The notes under the pieces: generated by a model
The model's input: only the letters and a program-made list of their open reading frames with translations
What the model was told of the DNA's origin: nothing
The model's database searches: none
Made by a program: the position numbers and the translations under genes
Shown: positions 62,701 through 64,000 of the stretch, piece by piece
Numbering within the stretch: position 1 is the first letter of the stretch
Layout: each line of letters begins with the position of its first letter
From: Patiria miniata
Lineage: Eukaryota; Echinodermata; Asteroidea; Valvatida; Asterinidae
DNA: 64,000 bases
Direction of reading: 5' to 3'
Assembly: GCF_015706575.1 (NCBI RefSeq)
Contig: NW_024037069.1
Span: 43,097,553 to 43,161,552 of the forward strand

Positions 62701-63798
62701 GTGCAGCCATTGCAAAGTACCGGGGGATACACGCTACGTGCACCAACACATCGGCACTGAGACGGTGACCTTGGACCCGTAGACAACAATTGACTGTGAA
62801 TCCAACAAAAGGACTTCATGTTTGTTCGGGTTCTTTGTCCCCGATTTCGGTCCTCCATTTCTTCTTTCTGTTTTTTTGGCGGGACAAACATTGCAACTTT
62901 AACTGACCCTTCAAACTTTTGAAGTGGCTTTTCAGTGCAGTGGCGGGAATTTTTTTTTATTGATCTATCGTGCATGTTCAGGTTGGGTGTGAGTGCAAGT
63001 ACAAAGTTCGCTTGATATCGAAAGGATTGACAAATTAATTTTGCTGTTTCGAAAGAACTGACACAGATTGCATTATATGGTTGAAGATTTATTTATGCAG
63101 TGTAGGATTTGTACTATTCAATTTGTTAAGTATTATATGTTAAACCGTGCACGCTGTTCAATTTCATGTTACAAAATATATTGATGTGCGCCTTAAGCAC
63201 AACATTGGTGGATACATGTGCTTAAATATACATTTATTTTATTATTATTATAAAATATAAAAATACTGGGTGGTTTCACATTTTGCAAAATCTCTTTCAT
63301 TATCACAGGAAATTGAACAACTCATCACTTTTTCTTTAACTGATTCATTATCATATAATAACCCTTTTTTTTTAAAGGTTTGCATTTATGAAGTTTCCCC
63401 CGCAATTGGGGAAATGTTCCGTTCATGAAATGAAACCCAATGGAAGCGGGAAACCTCCGGGGGAAAAAATAGACAGAACAACCCTGACTCGTACAAATCG
63501 CTGATCGTGAATTTCTGCCTAAATATGGGCAAAAAGAAAAAGCCATCTTACATTTGACTGTTGTTACCTCAAGTCATGGTCCTCCAAATCCTGCCTAGAA
63601 AATCGATACCGTCTGGTGCCATTCATCAAATGCTCCGAGGCAAAAGAAGATGGGGGAGACGAACGAAATGAAAAACAGAAGAGCAAAAGAAAAAGGATAC
63701 ATCTTGATGACTCCGCTCTGAGTTCCGATGGCCAGAAGTTTCAGCTTGGGGTCATAGGCCAAGGCGCTGGGCTTGTGGGGAAATCCATGCTCCACAGT
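2756..63798 (-). CDS. LLGL: Lethal giant larvae (Lgl/LLGL) polarity protein, multi-exon, 5' end outside window
   Basis: Cortical scaffold of the Scribble/Dlg/Lgl module; family members are phosphorylated by aPKC, bind non-muscle myosin II and syntaxins, and define the basolateral cortex. Twenty-two exons on the minus strand splice in a continuous phase and give about 1,109 codons (vertebrate and fly homologues are about 1,030-1,160 residues). Order, numbered from the first visible residue: first WD40 propeller about 1-260, LLGL domain with [13 protein letters not shown] about 257-383, second propeller with [11 protein letters not shown] from 384, basic aPKC-target hinge 606-626, remaining blades to about 915, then a low-complexity tail. 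The initiator Met and about 25-30 residues are upstream of 64000. The C-terminal exon is uncertain. Exons are clearly more GC-rich than introns. Tomosyn (STXBP5) is related, but the [13 protein letters not shown] start, the hinge and the LLGL domain favour Lgl, and no R-SNARE tail is seen. Confidence 0.97.
3269..3383 (-). CDS. LLGL: LLGL exon: conserved-looking C-terminal segment ([13 protein letters not shown])
   Basis: 115 nt, phase 1 in, phase 2 out (TATGG|gtgagt). Encodes [20 protein letters not shown] then [19 protein letters not shown]. It looks like a structured acidic helix after the disordered tail. Residues about 1067-1105. The acceptor is acaaacag, close to a very long pyrimidine-rich minisatellite upstream on the transcribed strand. 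Confidence 0.88.
3399..3642. repeat. G-rich minisatellite (GATAGGGTGGGG/AAAGGGTGGGG)
   Basis: About 240 bp of near-tandem GATAGGGTGGGG(A)AAGGGTGGGG units, then GGGATAGG/GGGAGTTGGG variants; a second G-rich patch with a G run follows at 3716-3770. It begins only about 15 bp from the acceptor of the exon at 3269-3383, so in the pre-mRNA it is an extended C/U-rich tract. On the plus strand it has many G-triplets (quadruplex potential). Confidence 0.9.
4520..4800 (+). mobile_element. tRNA-derived SINE, copy 1
   Basis: Starts with an A-box-like GTGGCCTAGTGG and a degenerate B box (AGGTTCAATC), then the body with TTGTGTCCTTGGGAAAGCCAC, TTTACCCCATTTGCCTCTC, CCAAGGAGTACAAATGGGTACC and the ACCTGCGATGGACTGGC segment. 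The copy at 27225-27505 matches over its full length on the other strand. It lies immediately next to the exon at 4823-4984. Confidence 0.85.
4823..4984 (-). CDS. LLGL: LLGL exon: Ser/Thr-rich C-terminal tail
   Basis: 162 nt, phase 1 in and out. Encodes [20 protein letters not shown] then [17 protein letters not shown] and [17 protein letters not shown]. Many Ser/Thr beside Arg/Lys suggest further phosphorylation sites, but this is inference. Acceptor ttgaccag, donor GACG|gtaaga. Confidence 0.88.
5254..5435. mobile_element. Foldback MITE with GTTCATACT/AGTACGAAC ends, copy 1
   Basis: Left end TTAAGGTCAGTTCATACT, right end AGTACGAACCGGCTTTTA, which is its imperfect inverse. The interior is rich in GCGAAT/ATTCGC and GTGACGTCA/GTGACATCA motifs that also pair. 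A related element is at 19231-19373. It lies 25 bp from the donor of the exon at 5461-5786. Confidence 0.75.
5461..5786 (-). CDS. LLGL: LLGL exon: end of propeller 2 and Pro/Glu/Ala-rich tail
   Basis: 326 nt, phase 2 in, phase 1 out. Starts [20 protein letters not shown], conserved with FSLSTKWLVEPRC, then becomes low complexity: PPPP(EP)n from about residue 928, an (A/E)-rich stretch with [17 protein letters not shown], and a Thr run followed by [15 protein letters not shown]. The acidic Pro/Glu/Ala composition is not a family feature known to me and is probably disordered. GC is high and repetitive, so copy number of EP units may vary between alleles. Confidence 0.93.
6257..6449 (-). CDS. 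LLGL: LLGL exon: last propeller blades ([25 protein letters not shown])
   Basis: 193 nt, phase 1 in, phase 2 out. Encodes [29 protein letters not shown], then [20 protein letters not shown] and [10 protein letters not shown], matching LAVLTNLGDIQVVSLP and GQGFYLISPSEFERFSLS. Residues about 840-904. Confidence 0.97.
7145..7250 (-). CDS. LLGL: LLGL exon: [26 protein letters not shown]
   Basis: 106 nt, phase 0 in, phase 1 out. Encodes [19 protein letters not shown] then [16 protein letters not shown], matching [26 protein letters not shown]. Residues 805-840. Donor AGTG|gtgagt. Confidence 0.97.
8037..8196. mobile_element. MITE-like element, TGTAGTCAAG/CTCGACTACA ends, copy 1
   Basis: About 160 bp with inverted ends (TGTAGTCAAGTCTATC against GATGGACTCGACTACA) and an interior rich in CATCACAAGTCC/ACTTGTGATGG. 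The central segment GAGCTTTGACAAAGGCATTC followed by CTTTGTTATTATTCATCCAC recurs at 10735-10780, inside the second copy. Confidence 0.75.
8234..8397 (-). CDS. LLGL: LLGL exon: propeller 2 ([22 protein letters not shown])
   Basis: 164 nt, phase 1 in, phase 0 out. Encodes [28 protein letters not shown], then [16 protein letters not shown], matching [24 protein letters not shown] and HQLLVVSEEQFKVF. Residues about 750-804. Confidence 0.97.
8566..8900 (-). mobile_element. tRNA-derived SINE of a second family
   Basis: Minus strand: an A-box-like GAGTGGCTAGCACG near 8890, then a perfect B box in CCCGGGTTCGATTCCC, a body with TTTTTCTCCGGGCTCTCCAG and TTTCCTCCC, and a 3' part reaching TATTTATTCTACACC at about 8566. 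The body differs from the CCTTGGGCAAG family elsewhere in the window. Confidence 0.75.
9218..9738. mobile_element. MITE, 24-bp TIRs, TTAA borders, copy 1
   Basis: About 521 bp. Left end TTAAAGGGAATATACATCAT (then TTGC), right end GCAAATGTTGTATTTTCCCT (then TTAA); the ends are inverse repeats with about three mismatches in 24. TTAA at both borders would fit the TTAA target of piggyBac-type elements, but TTAA may be part of the TIR. A second, more decayed copy is at 17225-17712. Noncoding. It contains a 34-bp perfect palindrome that copy 2 lacks. Confidence 0.85.
9543..9576. repeat. 34-bp perfect palindrome
   Basis: Perfectly self-complementary, centred on CGGCCG between 9559 and 9560, with arms TTTCCAACGCTGATCGG and its exact inverse. 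The corresponding place in the related element (about 17540) lacks it. Confidence 0.97.
9790..9906 (-). CDS. LLGL: LLGL exon: propeller 2 ([17 protein letters not shown])
   Basis: 117 nt, phase 1 in and out. Encodes [20 protein letters not shown] then [18 protein letters not shown], matching CPSLWAGTNGGTIYAFSL. Residues about 711-750. Acceptor cttccag, donor ATAA|gtaagt. Confidence 0.96.
   Translation of the reverse strand, partial: VKWRLHLCGVAPTPVLSSSTSSASQELTRETRTLWMLS
10053..10335 (-). mobile_element. tRNA-derived SINE, copy 3 (CCTTGGGCAAG-type body)
   Basis: Minus strand from about 10335: a tRNA-like head with B box (GTGGGTTCAAACCCTGAC), GTGTTCTTGGGCAATACACT, TTGCCTCTCTCCGCCCACGA, TATAAATGGGTACCTGTG, and a 3' segment CACTCTGAGACCTTTCGAAT leading to an A/T-rich end. 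It shares the head and central body with copies 1, 2, 4 and 5 but has a different 3' part from copies 1 and 2. Confidence 0.8.
10451..10595 (-). CDS. LLGL: LLGL exon: post-hinge ([20 protein letters not shown])
   Basis: 145 nt, phase 0 in, phase 1 out. Encodes a variable start ([16 protein letters not shown]), then [11 protein letters not shown] and [14 protein letters not shown], matching VQRKIEAR...VRTLYFADTYLKDS in vertebrates. Residues 663-711. Confidence 0.97.
10623..11010. mobile_element. MITE-like element, GATGTAGTCAAG/CTCGACCACATC ends, copy 2, with adjacent half copy
   Basis: 10623-10851 repeats the 8037-8196 element, with internal expansion of CACAAGTCC(T/A)CACAGGTCCAT units. 10852-11010 looks like a further diverged copy (CCTCACAAGTCAATCAC, AACATTCCTTTGAAATTGTG, GACTTGTGATTGAT) placed directly after it. 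Noncoding. Confidence 0.7.
11328..11789 (-). CDS. LLGL: LLGL largest exon: propeller 2 and aPKC-regulated hinge
   Basis: 462 nt, phase 0 in and out, residues 509-662. Starts [19 protein letters not shown], continues through [20 protein letters not shown], and contains the basic segment [20 protein letters not shown] (genomic 11436-11495). Its serines (about 610, 614 and 618) are spaced by four, as in the aPKC sites of human LLGL1 and fly L(2)gl; the basic segment also binds phosphoinositides and membrane in known Lgl proteins. After it comes a charged, low-complexity linker ([17 protein letters not shown]) ending DIDADK. GC content is far above that of the introns. Confidence 0.98.
12022..12174 (-). 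CDS. LLGL: LLGL exon: propeller 2 ([18 protein letters not shown])
   Basis: 153 nt, phase 0 in and out. Encodes [20 protein letters not shown] then [20 protein letters not shown] and [11 protein letters not shown]. The FDP(Y/F)SDDPRLG(I/V)QKI motif is diagnostic for Lgl. Residues 458-508. Confidence 0.98.
12468..12780 (+). mobile_element. SINE, 5'-truncated copy 4 with ATT-rich tail
   Basis: Starts inside the body (TGCCCTTGGGCAAGTCACTT, CATTGCTTCTCTCCACCCAG, GAGTAAATGGGTACCTGTG) and runs through GCCTTCAGCACAAAA to a TATTATTATT-type tail at about 12730-12748. It is followed by CTTGTGCACGGAGCCCATTG, also found at 37117-37137. No B box is present, so the copy lacks its tRNA head. Confidence 0.8.
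12802..13023 (-). CDS. LLGL: LLGL exon: propeller 2 ([13 protein letters not shown])
   Basis: 222 nt, phase 0 in and out. Begins EWPMNGG, then [33 protein letters not shown] and the acidic run before EWPPFRK. Residues 384-457. [13 protein letters not shown] is the clearest WD repeat of the protein. Confidence 0.98.
13210..13357 (-). CDS. LLGL: LLGL exon: end of LLGL domain ([14 protein letters not shown])
   Basis: 148 nt, phase 2 in, phase 0 out. Encodes [20 protein letters not shown] then [20 protein letters not shown] and QMASTTSQR, matching the family pattern [22 protein letters not shown]..LWERI. Residues about 334-383. Confidence 0.97.
13706..13822. mobile_element. Partial copy of the CTCTGCTTACCACAGAATTCC MITE
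   Basis: CTGGCTCTGCTAACCACAGAATTCCGCCCTTAC-like order and GCAAGCACAGAATCCTTAG correspond to the left half of the element at 20730-20985. Confidence 0.6.
14115..14187 (-). CDS. LLGL: LLGL exon: LLGL domain ([16 protein letters not shown])
   Basis: 73 nt, phase 1 in, phase 2 out. Encodes [20 protein letters not shown] then LQTEG, matching the vertebrate [23 protein letters not shown]. Acceptor ttctgcag, donor AAGG|gtaagt. Confidence 0.97.
14616..14773 (-). CDS. LLGL: LLGL exon: LLGL domain core ([15 protein letters not shown])
   Basis: 158 nt, phase 2 in, phase 1 out. Encodes [20 protein letters not shown] then [20 protein letters not shown] and [25 protein letters not shown] is the signature of the family and among the best conserved stretches. 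Residues about 257-310. Confidence 0.98.
15039..15231. repeat. Tandem array, three units of 63-65 bp
   Basis: Units at about 15039-15101, 15102-15166 and 15167-15231, each with the pattern ACTTTTTAGGAGGACCTCCC, ATATGTTTnGTACACC, CCAAATTGAGGACCTCTCGG and GAATT. Units are about 80% alike. The array is bracketed by GGGACCCCCTATTGTCC (15004) and GGGACCCTATTGTCCTCT (15233), so it sits within a larger direct repeat. Confidence 0.9.
16967..17018 (-). CDS. LLGL: LLGL exon: [17 protein letters not shown]
   Basis: 52 nt, phase 1 in, phase 2 out. Encodes [23 protein letters not shown] is nearly invariant in Lgl proteins and starts the LLGL domain. Acceptor gttgcag, donor AGAG|gtgaga. Just downstream in the intron (plus strand 16926-16957) is a short tandem of GATGACCCC-like units. 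Confidence 0.96.
17225..17712. mobile_element. MITE of the TTAAAGGG family, copy 2 (ends decayed)
   Basis: Matches 9218-9738 in the same order: TTTGCTTTTGCTGTAATTTT, the GTCAGGGAACCAGnCTAGCT segment, CCACTTTTCTTGAAAATGAC, CCAGGTGCCATGATTT and TTTTTTGATGTTTGCAAAT. Estimated identity is about 75-80% by eye. It lacks the palindrome and clear terminal TTAA. Confidence 0.8.
18391..18396 (-). promoter_or_regulatory. UGCAUG (Rbfox-type) splicing site downstream of cassette exon
   Basis: On the transcribed strand TGCATG lies about 105 nt downstream of the donor of the 42-nt cassette exon candidate, within the palindrome TGCATGCA (18389-18396). Rbfox proteins are known to promote inclusion of exons from downstream UGCAUG sites. 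A single hexamer occurs often by chance, so functional assignment is inference. Confidence 0.3.
18501..18542 (-). CDS. LLGL: Candidate alternative 42-nt cassette exon of LLGL
   Basis: Inside the 19622-17019 intron, a segment with a good acceptor (CT-rich tract ending catcag) and a strong donor (AATG|gtaaga) is open and exactly in phase: two bases complete the Gly codon, then [13 protein letters not shown], then one base left over. This matches the phase-1 junction between the flanking exons, so it can be included or skipped without a frameshift. It would insert 14 residues between ITYG and PFPCKAI. Tomosyn proteins carry extra residues at about this loop, which makes an insertion tolerable. 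No transcript evidence is available from the sequence. Confidence 0.6.
19231..19373. mobile_element. Foldback MITE with CCTGGTTCATACT ends, copy 2
   Basis: Left TAAAGCCTGGTTCATACTTC, right end ACTATGAACCAGCC: inverse ends of the same kind as 5254-5435, with a shorter interior containing GCGAAAGCG and a GACGTTA block. Confidence 0.7.
19403..19543. mobile_element. Foldback element, about 54-bp inverted arms, 31-bp spacer
   Basis: Left arm 19403-19456 begins AATAAGCCTCTGTACTGATG and ends CCTATGG. Right arm 19488-19543 begins CCATAGGAAAG and ends CATCAGTACAGAGGCTTATT. The arms pair over most of their length with a few mismatches. It lies directly beside the element at 19231-19373 and 80 bp from a coding exon. 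Confidence 0.85.
19623..19833 (-). CDS. LLGL: LLGL exon: propeller 1 blades ([13 protein letters not shown])
   Basis: 211 nt, phase 0 in, phase 1 out. Encodes [28 protein letters not shown] and [13 protein letters not shown], all diagnostic Lgl motifs. Residues about 170-240. It ends ITYG, directly before the optional 42-nt exon or the GPFPCKAI exon. The donor is weaker than the others (G|gtacac), which may permit alternative splicing downstream. Confidence 0.97.
19935..20303. mobile_element. MITE-like element, TTAACCC ends, copy B
   Basis: About 369 bp, bounded by TTAACCCC and GGGTTAA, colinear with 1914-2300 (CTGCAAAATCCTCCAACTGC, AATCACTGTCAATATGTTGA, GGCAGAGCCAGTGACATCCT, CTCCAAAATCAGCAACAC, TTTGGGAAGGTTAGGGTT). 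Confidence 0.75.
20427..20499 (-). CDS. LLGL: LLGL exon: propeller 1 linker ([19 protein letters not shown])
   Basis: 73 nt, phase 2 in, phase 0 out (GAAGAAAAG|gtgaga). Encodes [20 protein letters not shown] then TDEEK, the equivalent of the LPEEA...VEALQEHPRDPNQ segment that precedes LLIGYSRG in vertebrates. Acceptor preceded by a CT-rich tract. Confidence 0.95.
20730..20985. mobile_element. Long-TIR MITE (GCTCTGCTTACCA ends)
   Basis: Left CAGGGCCTAATTTCATGGCT then CTGCTTACCA; right TGGTAAGCAGAGCCACGAAA then TTGGGTCCTG, an inverse repeat of about 30 bp. Internal blocks (TTCTGTGCTTACCCTGTAAG, CACGGAATTTTCTGTG) also pair, so the element could fold on itself. Confidence 0.8.
23364..23720. repeat. 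Dispersed repeat (AAAGATGCRTT family), copy 1
   Basis: Shares, in order with 25390-25830: AAAGATGCGTTGC, a CACTTTTAAATGAGACATCG block, GTTATTGAATTATTTC, ATTATTGGTAGCTAGACA, AAAGCCCT...AGAGG and a CATACAACTTGACCATTT end. Identity is modest. Probably a decayed noncoding element; its borders are uncertain. Confidence 0.6.
25390..25830. repeat. Dispersed repeat (AAAGATGCRTT family), copy 2
   Basis: Counterpart of 23364-23720: AAAGATGCATTCGCTGTA, CACTTTTGAATGAGACATCG, GTTATCAAATTATTACC, CATTGGCTGCCAGACA and AACATACAAGTTGAAAATTT-like end. It carries an extra GGTTCCTGCCCCAAAAT...CCGGGAACCAG segment with inverted GGTTCC/GGAACC, perhaps a nested insertion. Confidence 0.6.
26885..26962. repeat. Tandem array, 28-bp period, 2.8 units
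   Basis: ACCTGACTGAACTAGGACTT (then GG) starts at 26885, 26913 and 26941, with identical cores separated by A-runs. Perfect identity of the cores implies a recent expansion. Confidence 0.97.
27225..27505 (-). mobile_element. tRNA-derived SINE, copy 2
   Basis: Minus strand, colinear with 4520-4800: CACTAGTTGTG on the plus strand near the head, an intact B box (GGGGTTCGAATCC), GTTGTGTCCCCTGGCAAGCC, TTGCCTCTCTCCACCCAGGA, GTACTGGCTATTAGCTGGGG and the ACCTGCGATGGACTGGCATC segment. Its 3' end reads to about 27225 (GGCTCGTGACC). Confidence 0.88.
31317..31332. promoter_or_regulatory. CRE-like inverted motif CTGACGTCAACGTCAG
   Basis: Contains a full CREB/ATF consensus TGACGTCA (31318-31325) overlapping a second ACGTCAG half in inverse orientation. 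The surroundings (31180-31460) are GC-richer and repeat-poor for this intron, with a TTATAAG at about 31392. Candidate intronic regulatory element; function is inference. Confidence 0.3.
33601..33748. mobile_element. Short TIR element (TTAACCCTTTCAGTC)
   Basis: 148 bp. AACCCTTTCAGTC at 33603-33615 is the inverse of GACTGAAAGGGTT at 33732-33744, with TTAA-like outer bases at both ends. The interior is unique here and noncoding. Confidence 0.75.
34177..34320 (-). CDS. LLGL: LLGL exon: propeller 1 ([14 protein letters not shown])
   Basis: 144 nt, phase 2 in and out. Encodes [19 protein letters not shown] then [20 protein letters not shown] and IYQDVVMQ, corresponding to the human segment around LYLGTESGNVFVVQLPAF. 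Residues about 97-145. Acceptor cctctcacag, donor AGAA|gtaagt. Confidence 0.96.
35176..35285 (-). CDS. LLGL: LLGL exon: propeller 1 (DNSLHLWEV)
   Basis: 110 nt, phase 0 in, phase 2 out (GGA AG|gtcagt). Encodes [20 protein letters not shown] followed by [24 protein letters not shown] is a canonical Lgl/tomosyn blade motif. Acceptor is preceded by a pure poly-T tract (poly-A on the plus strand, 35288-35301). Confidence 0.96.
35600..35805. repeat. CAAAATCCTCCA repeat fragment
   Basis: Contains CAAAATCCTCCAAAACC, CCAACAGTCCTGAATCCTCC, TTTTGCACACCCCCTAGGG and GTTAGGGTTAGGG, resembling the ends of the GTAACCC MITE family. An inverse fragment (CTAGGGGGTGTGCAAAAT, GGAGGATTCGGGACTGTTAG) is at 52918-52990. 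Confidence 0.6.
36781..37137 (+). mobile_element. Composite repeat with tRNA-like Pol III boxes and nested inverted repeats
   Basis: A tRNA-like head at about 36911-36985 has an A-box-like TTAGCTCGGTGGTCGAGTGG and a T arm GTGGGTTCGAGTCCCAC (perfect B box). It lies inside a perfect 21-bp inverted repeat (36820-36840 and 37045-37065, AAATTATTGGTTTTGCCCTT core). Around or beside this are a 13-bp inverted repeat (36781-36793 and 36840-36852, TATTATAAGATGG), a 9-bp hairpin CCCGAGTGA/TCACTCGGG (36977-37007) and GGGCTCCG/CGGAGCCC at 37079-37134. Probably a SINE or foldback transposon rather than a working tRNA gene, because the acceptor and anticodon stems do not pair well. Confidence 0.7.
37195..37331. 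repeat. TACATG/ACCGGTA microsatellite-like tract
   Basis: Dense runs of (ACATGT)n and TACATACATG, including the palindromic unit TACATGTA, and ACCGGTACATGTATG at its start. Similar tracts occur at 26080-26230, 30830-30860 and 49985-50325, and single ACCGGTAC units through the window. Confidence 0.9.
37940..38021 (-). CDS. LLGL: LLGL exon: propeller 1 ([13 protein letters not shown])
   Basis: 82 nt; completes the Ile codon from the previous exon and ends in phase 0 before gtaagt. Encodes [20 protein letters not shown] then QLFFLPEQ, matching the family pattern [11 protein letters not shown]...HFLPGQ. Residues about 33-60. Acceptor is gacacag, donor CAA|gtaagt. Confidence 0.96.
38424..38640. 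mobile_element. Probable decayed TIR element (TTAACCCTAACCTTAAC ... GTTGGGGTTAAG)
   Basis: Left TATTAACCCTAACCTTAACA then ACTCCATCAC; right GGAGGGAGTTGGGGTTAAGC: imperfect inverse ends. The interior has pairing GATGGATTTTGATGGA/TCCATCA..CTCCA-like blocks and the hairpin CCCCCAAATTTGGGGG at about 38460-38475. Confidence 0.55.
43464..43765 (+). mobile_element. tRNA-derived SINE, copy 5 (intact head)
   Basis: A box GTGGTCTAGCGGTGGAGCA (43476-43494), B box GGGTTCGAGCC (43519-43529) with T arm GTGGGTTCGAGCCCCAC, then the family body TTGTGCCCTTGAGTAAGGCG, CTTTACCTCAATTACTCCTC, AACCCAGGTGTTAAATGGGT and a different 3' part (CAGACTCGCTGTGGAGGAGG) ending near a T-rich end. The best-preserved Pol III promoter of the window. 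Confidence 0.85.
49704..49725. repeat. Poly-C run (22 bases)
   Basis: Longest homopolymer of the window, following a poly-A run at about 49680-49690 and the bases TCATGAATTTGCA. Confidence 0.95.
49985..50325. repeat. TACATG-rich tract, largest cluster
   Basis: About 340 bp packed with ACATGTAC and TGTACATG units mixed with CCGGTACATG and GTACGGTA. Not a clean tandem array but a dense cluster of the palindromic hexamer. Short open frames rich in Tyr/Met/Cys/His here are artefacts of this composition. Confidence 0.85.
50674..50823. repeat. Local direct duplication, about 33 bp at 113-bp spacing
   Basis: GACATTTTAGCTGGTAACC then AGTTTTGACTTAGC at 50674, and the same with one or two changes at 50787 (GACATTTTAGCTGGTAACCC GTTTTGACTAAGC in two parts). 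Confidence 0.85.
52918..52990. repeat. Fragment of the CAAAATCCTCC repeat, inverse orientation
   Basis: CTAGGGGGTGTGCAAAATAT and GGAGGATTCGGGACTGTTAG then GGTTAG match the inverse of 35740-35800. It also holds a short duplication AATATTAAAAT/ATATTAAAAT. Confidence 0.65.
63701..63798 (-). CDS. LLGL: LLGL exon: start of first propeller ([12 protein letters not shown])
   Basis: First exon visible in the window, 98 nt, entering in phase 0 and leaving in phase 2. It encodes [17 protein letters not shown], then [15 protein letters not shown], the highly conserved opening of Lgl proteins (normally preceded by a short basic segment and FNK/FDK). Acceptor AG at 63799-63800 and donor GT at 63699-63700 (read on the minus strand). 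Confidence 0.96.
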
Positions 63799-64000
63799 CT
63801 AAAATAAAAATCATAAATGAAGGGGATTAGAAAATGGGTGATATATCAAACAGAGTTAGGTATGCAGGGCATGTCGTTTTAGTTTGAAGGGGGGCCCGGG
63901 GGACAGATGGTCGTTAATCAAGCAGCGAATGTGTCATTGGGATTCTCCTGAAGAGGTGGCTAGGGAATTGAAGTGCGTGTTTGGCAGAAGGGCCTGGAAG
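63799..64000. other. Intron between first coding exon (outside window) and first visible exon
   Basis: This stretch precedes the first visible exon in transcription order. It ends (minus strand) in a T-rich tract and AG at 63799-63800. I see no coding similarity here; the exon carrying the initiator Met must lie beyond 64000. Confidence 0.7.

Larger units (their letters stand above)
38022..63700 (-). other. LLGL: 25.7 kb LLGL intron, no second gene seen
   Basis: The largest intron. It contains SINE copies, TACATG-rich microsatellites, poly-C runs, short inverted-repeat elements and long stretches of apparently unique AT-rich DNA (for example 38650-43400, 43800-49600, 53000-63600). All open frames in it are short, lack family resemblance and are not linked by phased splice sites, so I call no gene. 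Large 5' introns commonly hold regulatory DNA; candidate blocks are listed among the findings. Confidence 0.85.

Overview
The window is eukaryotic genomic DNA dominated by one large, intron-rich gene on the minus strand: a lethal giant larvae (Lgl/LLGL) cell-polarity gene. Its exons can be read one after another with matching splice phases from position 63798 down to about 2756. Twenty-two constitutive coding exons (about 1,109 codons) are visible. The first coding exon lies beyond 64000, since roughly the first 25-30 residues of the family are missing, and the true C-terminal exon is not resolved at the low end. Sequence style points to a marine invertebrate deuterostome, most likely an echinoderm: AT-rich introns around GC-rich exons, abundant TACATGTAC/ACCGGTA microrepeats, many short inverted-repeat elements and tRNA-derived SINEs. 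I infer that group from style; I did not identify a species.

Layout in coding order, high to low coordinate. An intron precedes the first visible exon (63701-63798). A 25.7 kb intron (38022-63700) follows. Next come exons at 37940-38021, 35176-35285 and 34177-34320, then a 13.7 kb intron (20500-34176). A compact stretch of 18 exons lies between 20499 and 2756. Between the exons at 19623-19833 and 16967-17018 there is an extra, in-phase 42-nt cassette exon candidate (18501-18542) with good splice sites. At the 3' end a 14-nt microexon (2756-2769) fits the phase of the preceding exon. Positions 1-2755 hold repeats and probably 3' intron or UTR; no convincing terminal exon was found.

The protein encodes the N-terminal WD40 propeller, the LLGL domain ([13 protein letters not shown] region), the second propeller with [11 protein letters not shown], the basic hinge with three serines four residues apart that is the known aPKC target of Lgl proteins, and an unusual Pro-Glu/Ala-Glu rich and Ser/Thr rich C-terminal tail. 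In known systems Lgl acts with Scribble and Discs-large at the basolateral cortex, is excluded from the apical cortex by aPKC phosphorylation, and binds non-muscle myosin II and syntaxins.

The rest is repeat-rich intron. I see at least five SINE copies of one family or related ones, a different SINE, and several families of MITE-like elements with recognisable inverted ends (two have pairs of copies in the window). There are also a 65-bp and a 28-bp tandem array, a G-rich minisatellite beside an exon acceptor, and long poly-C/poly-G runs. No second protein gene, CRISPR array, rRNA or convincing functional tRNA gene was found. The most interesting items are the cassette exon with a downstream UGCAUG site, the microexon, and several unusual palindromic structures. 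No wholly new biological system is evident.
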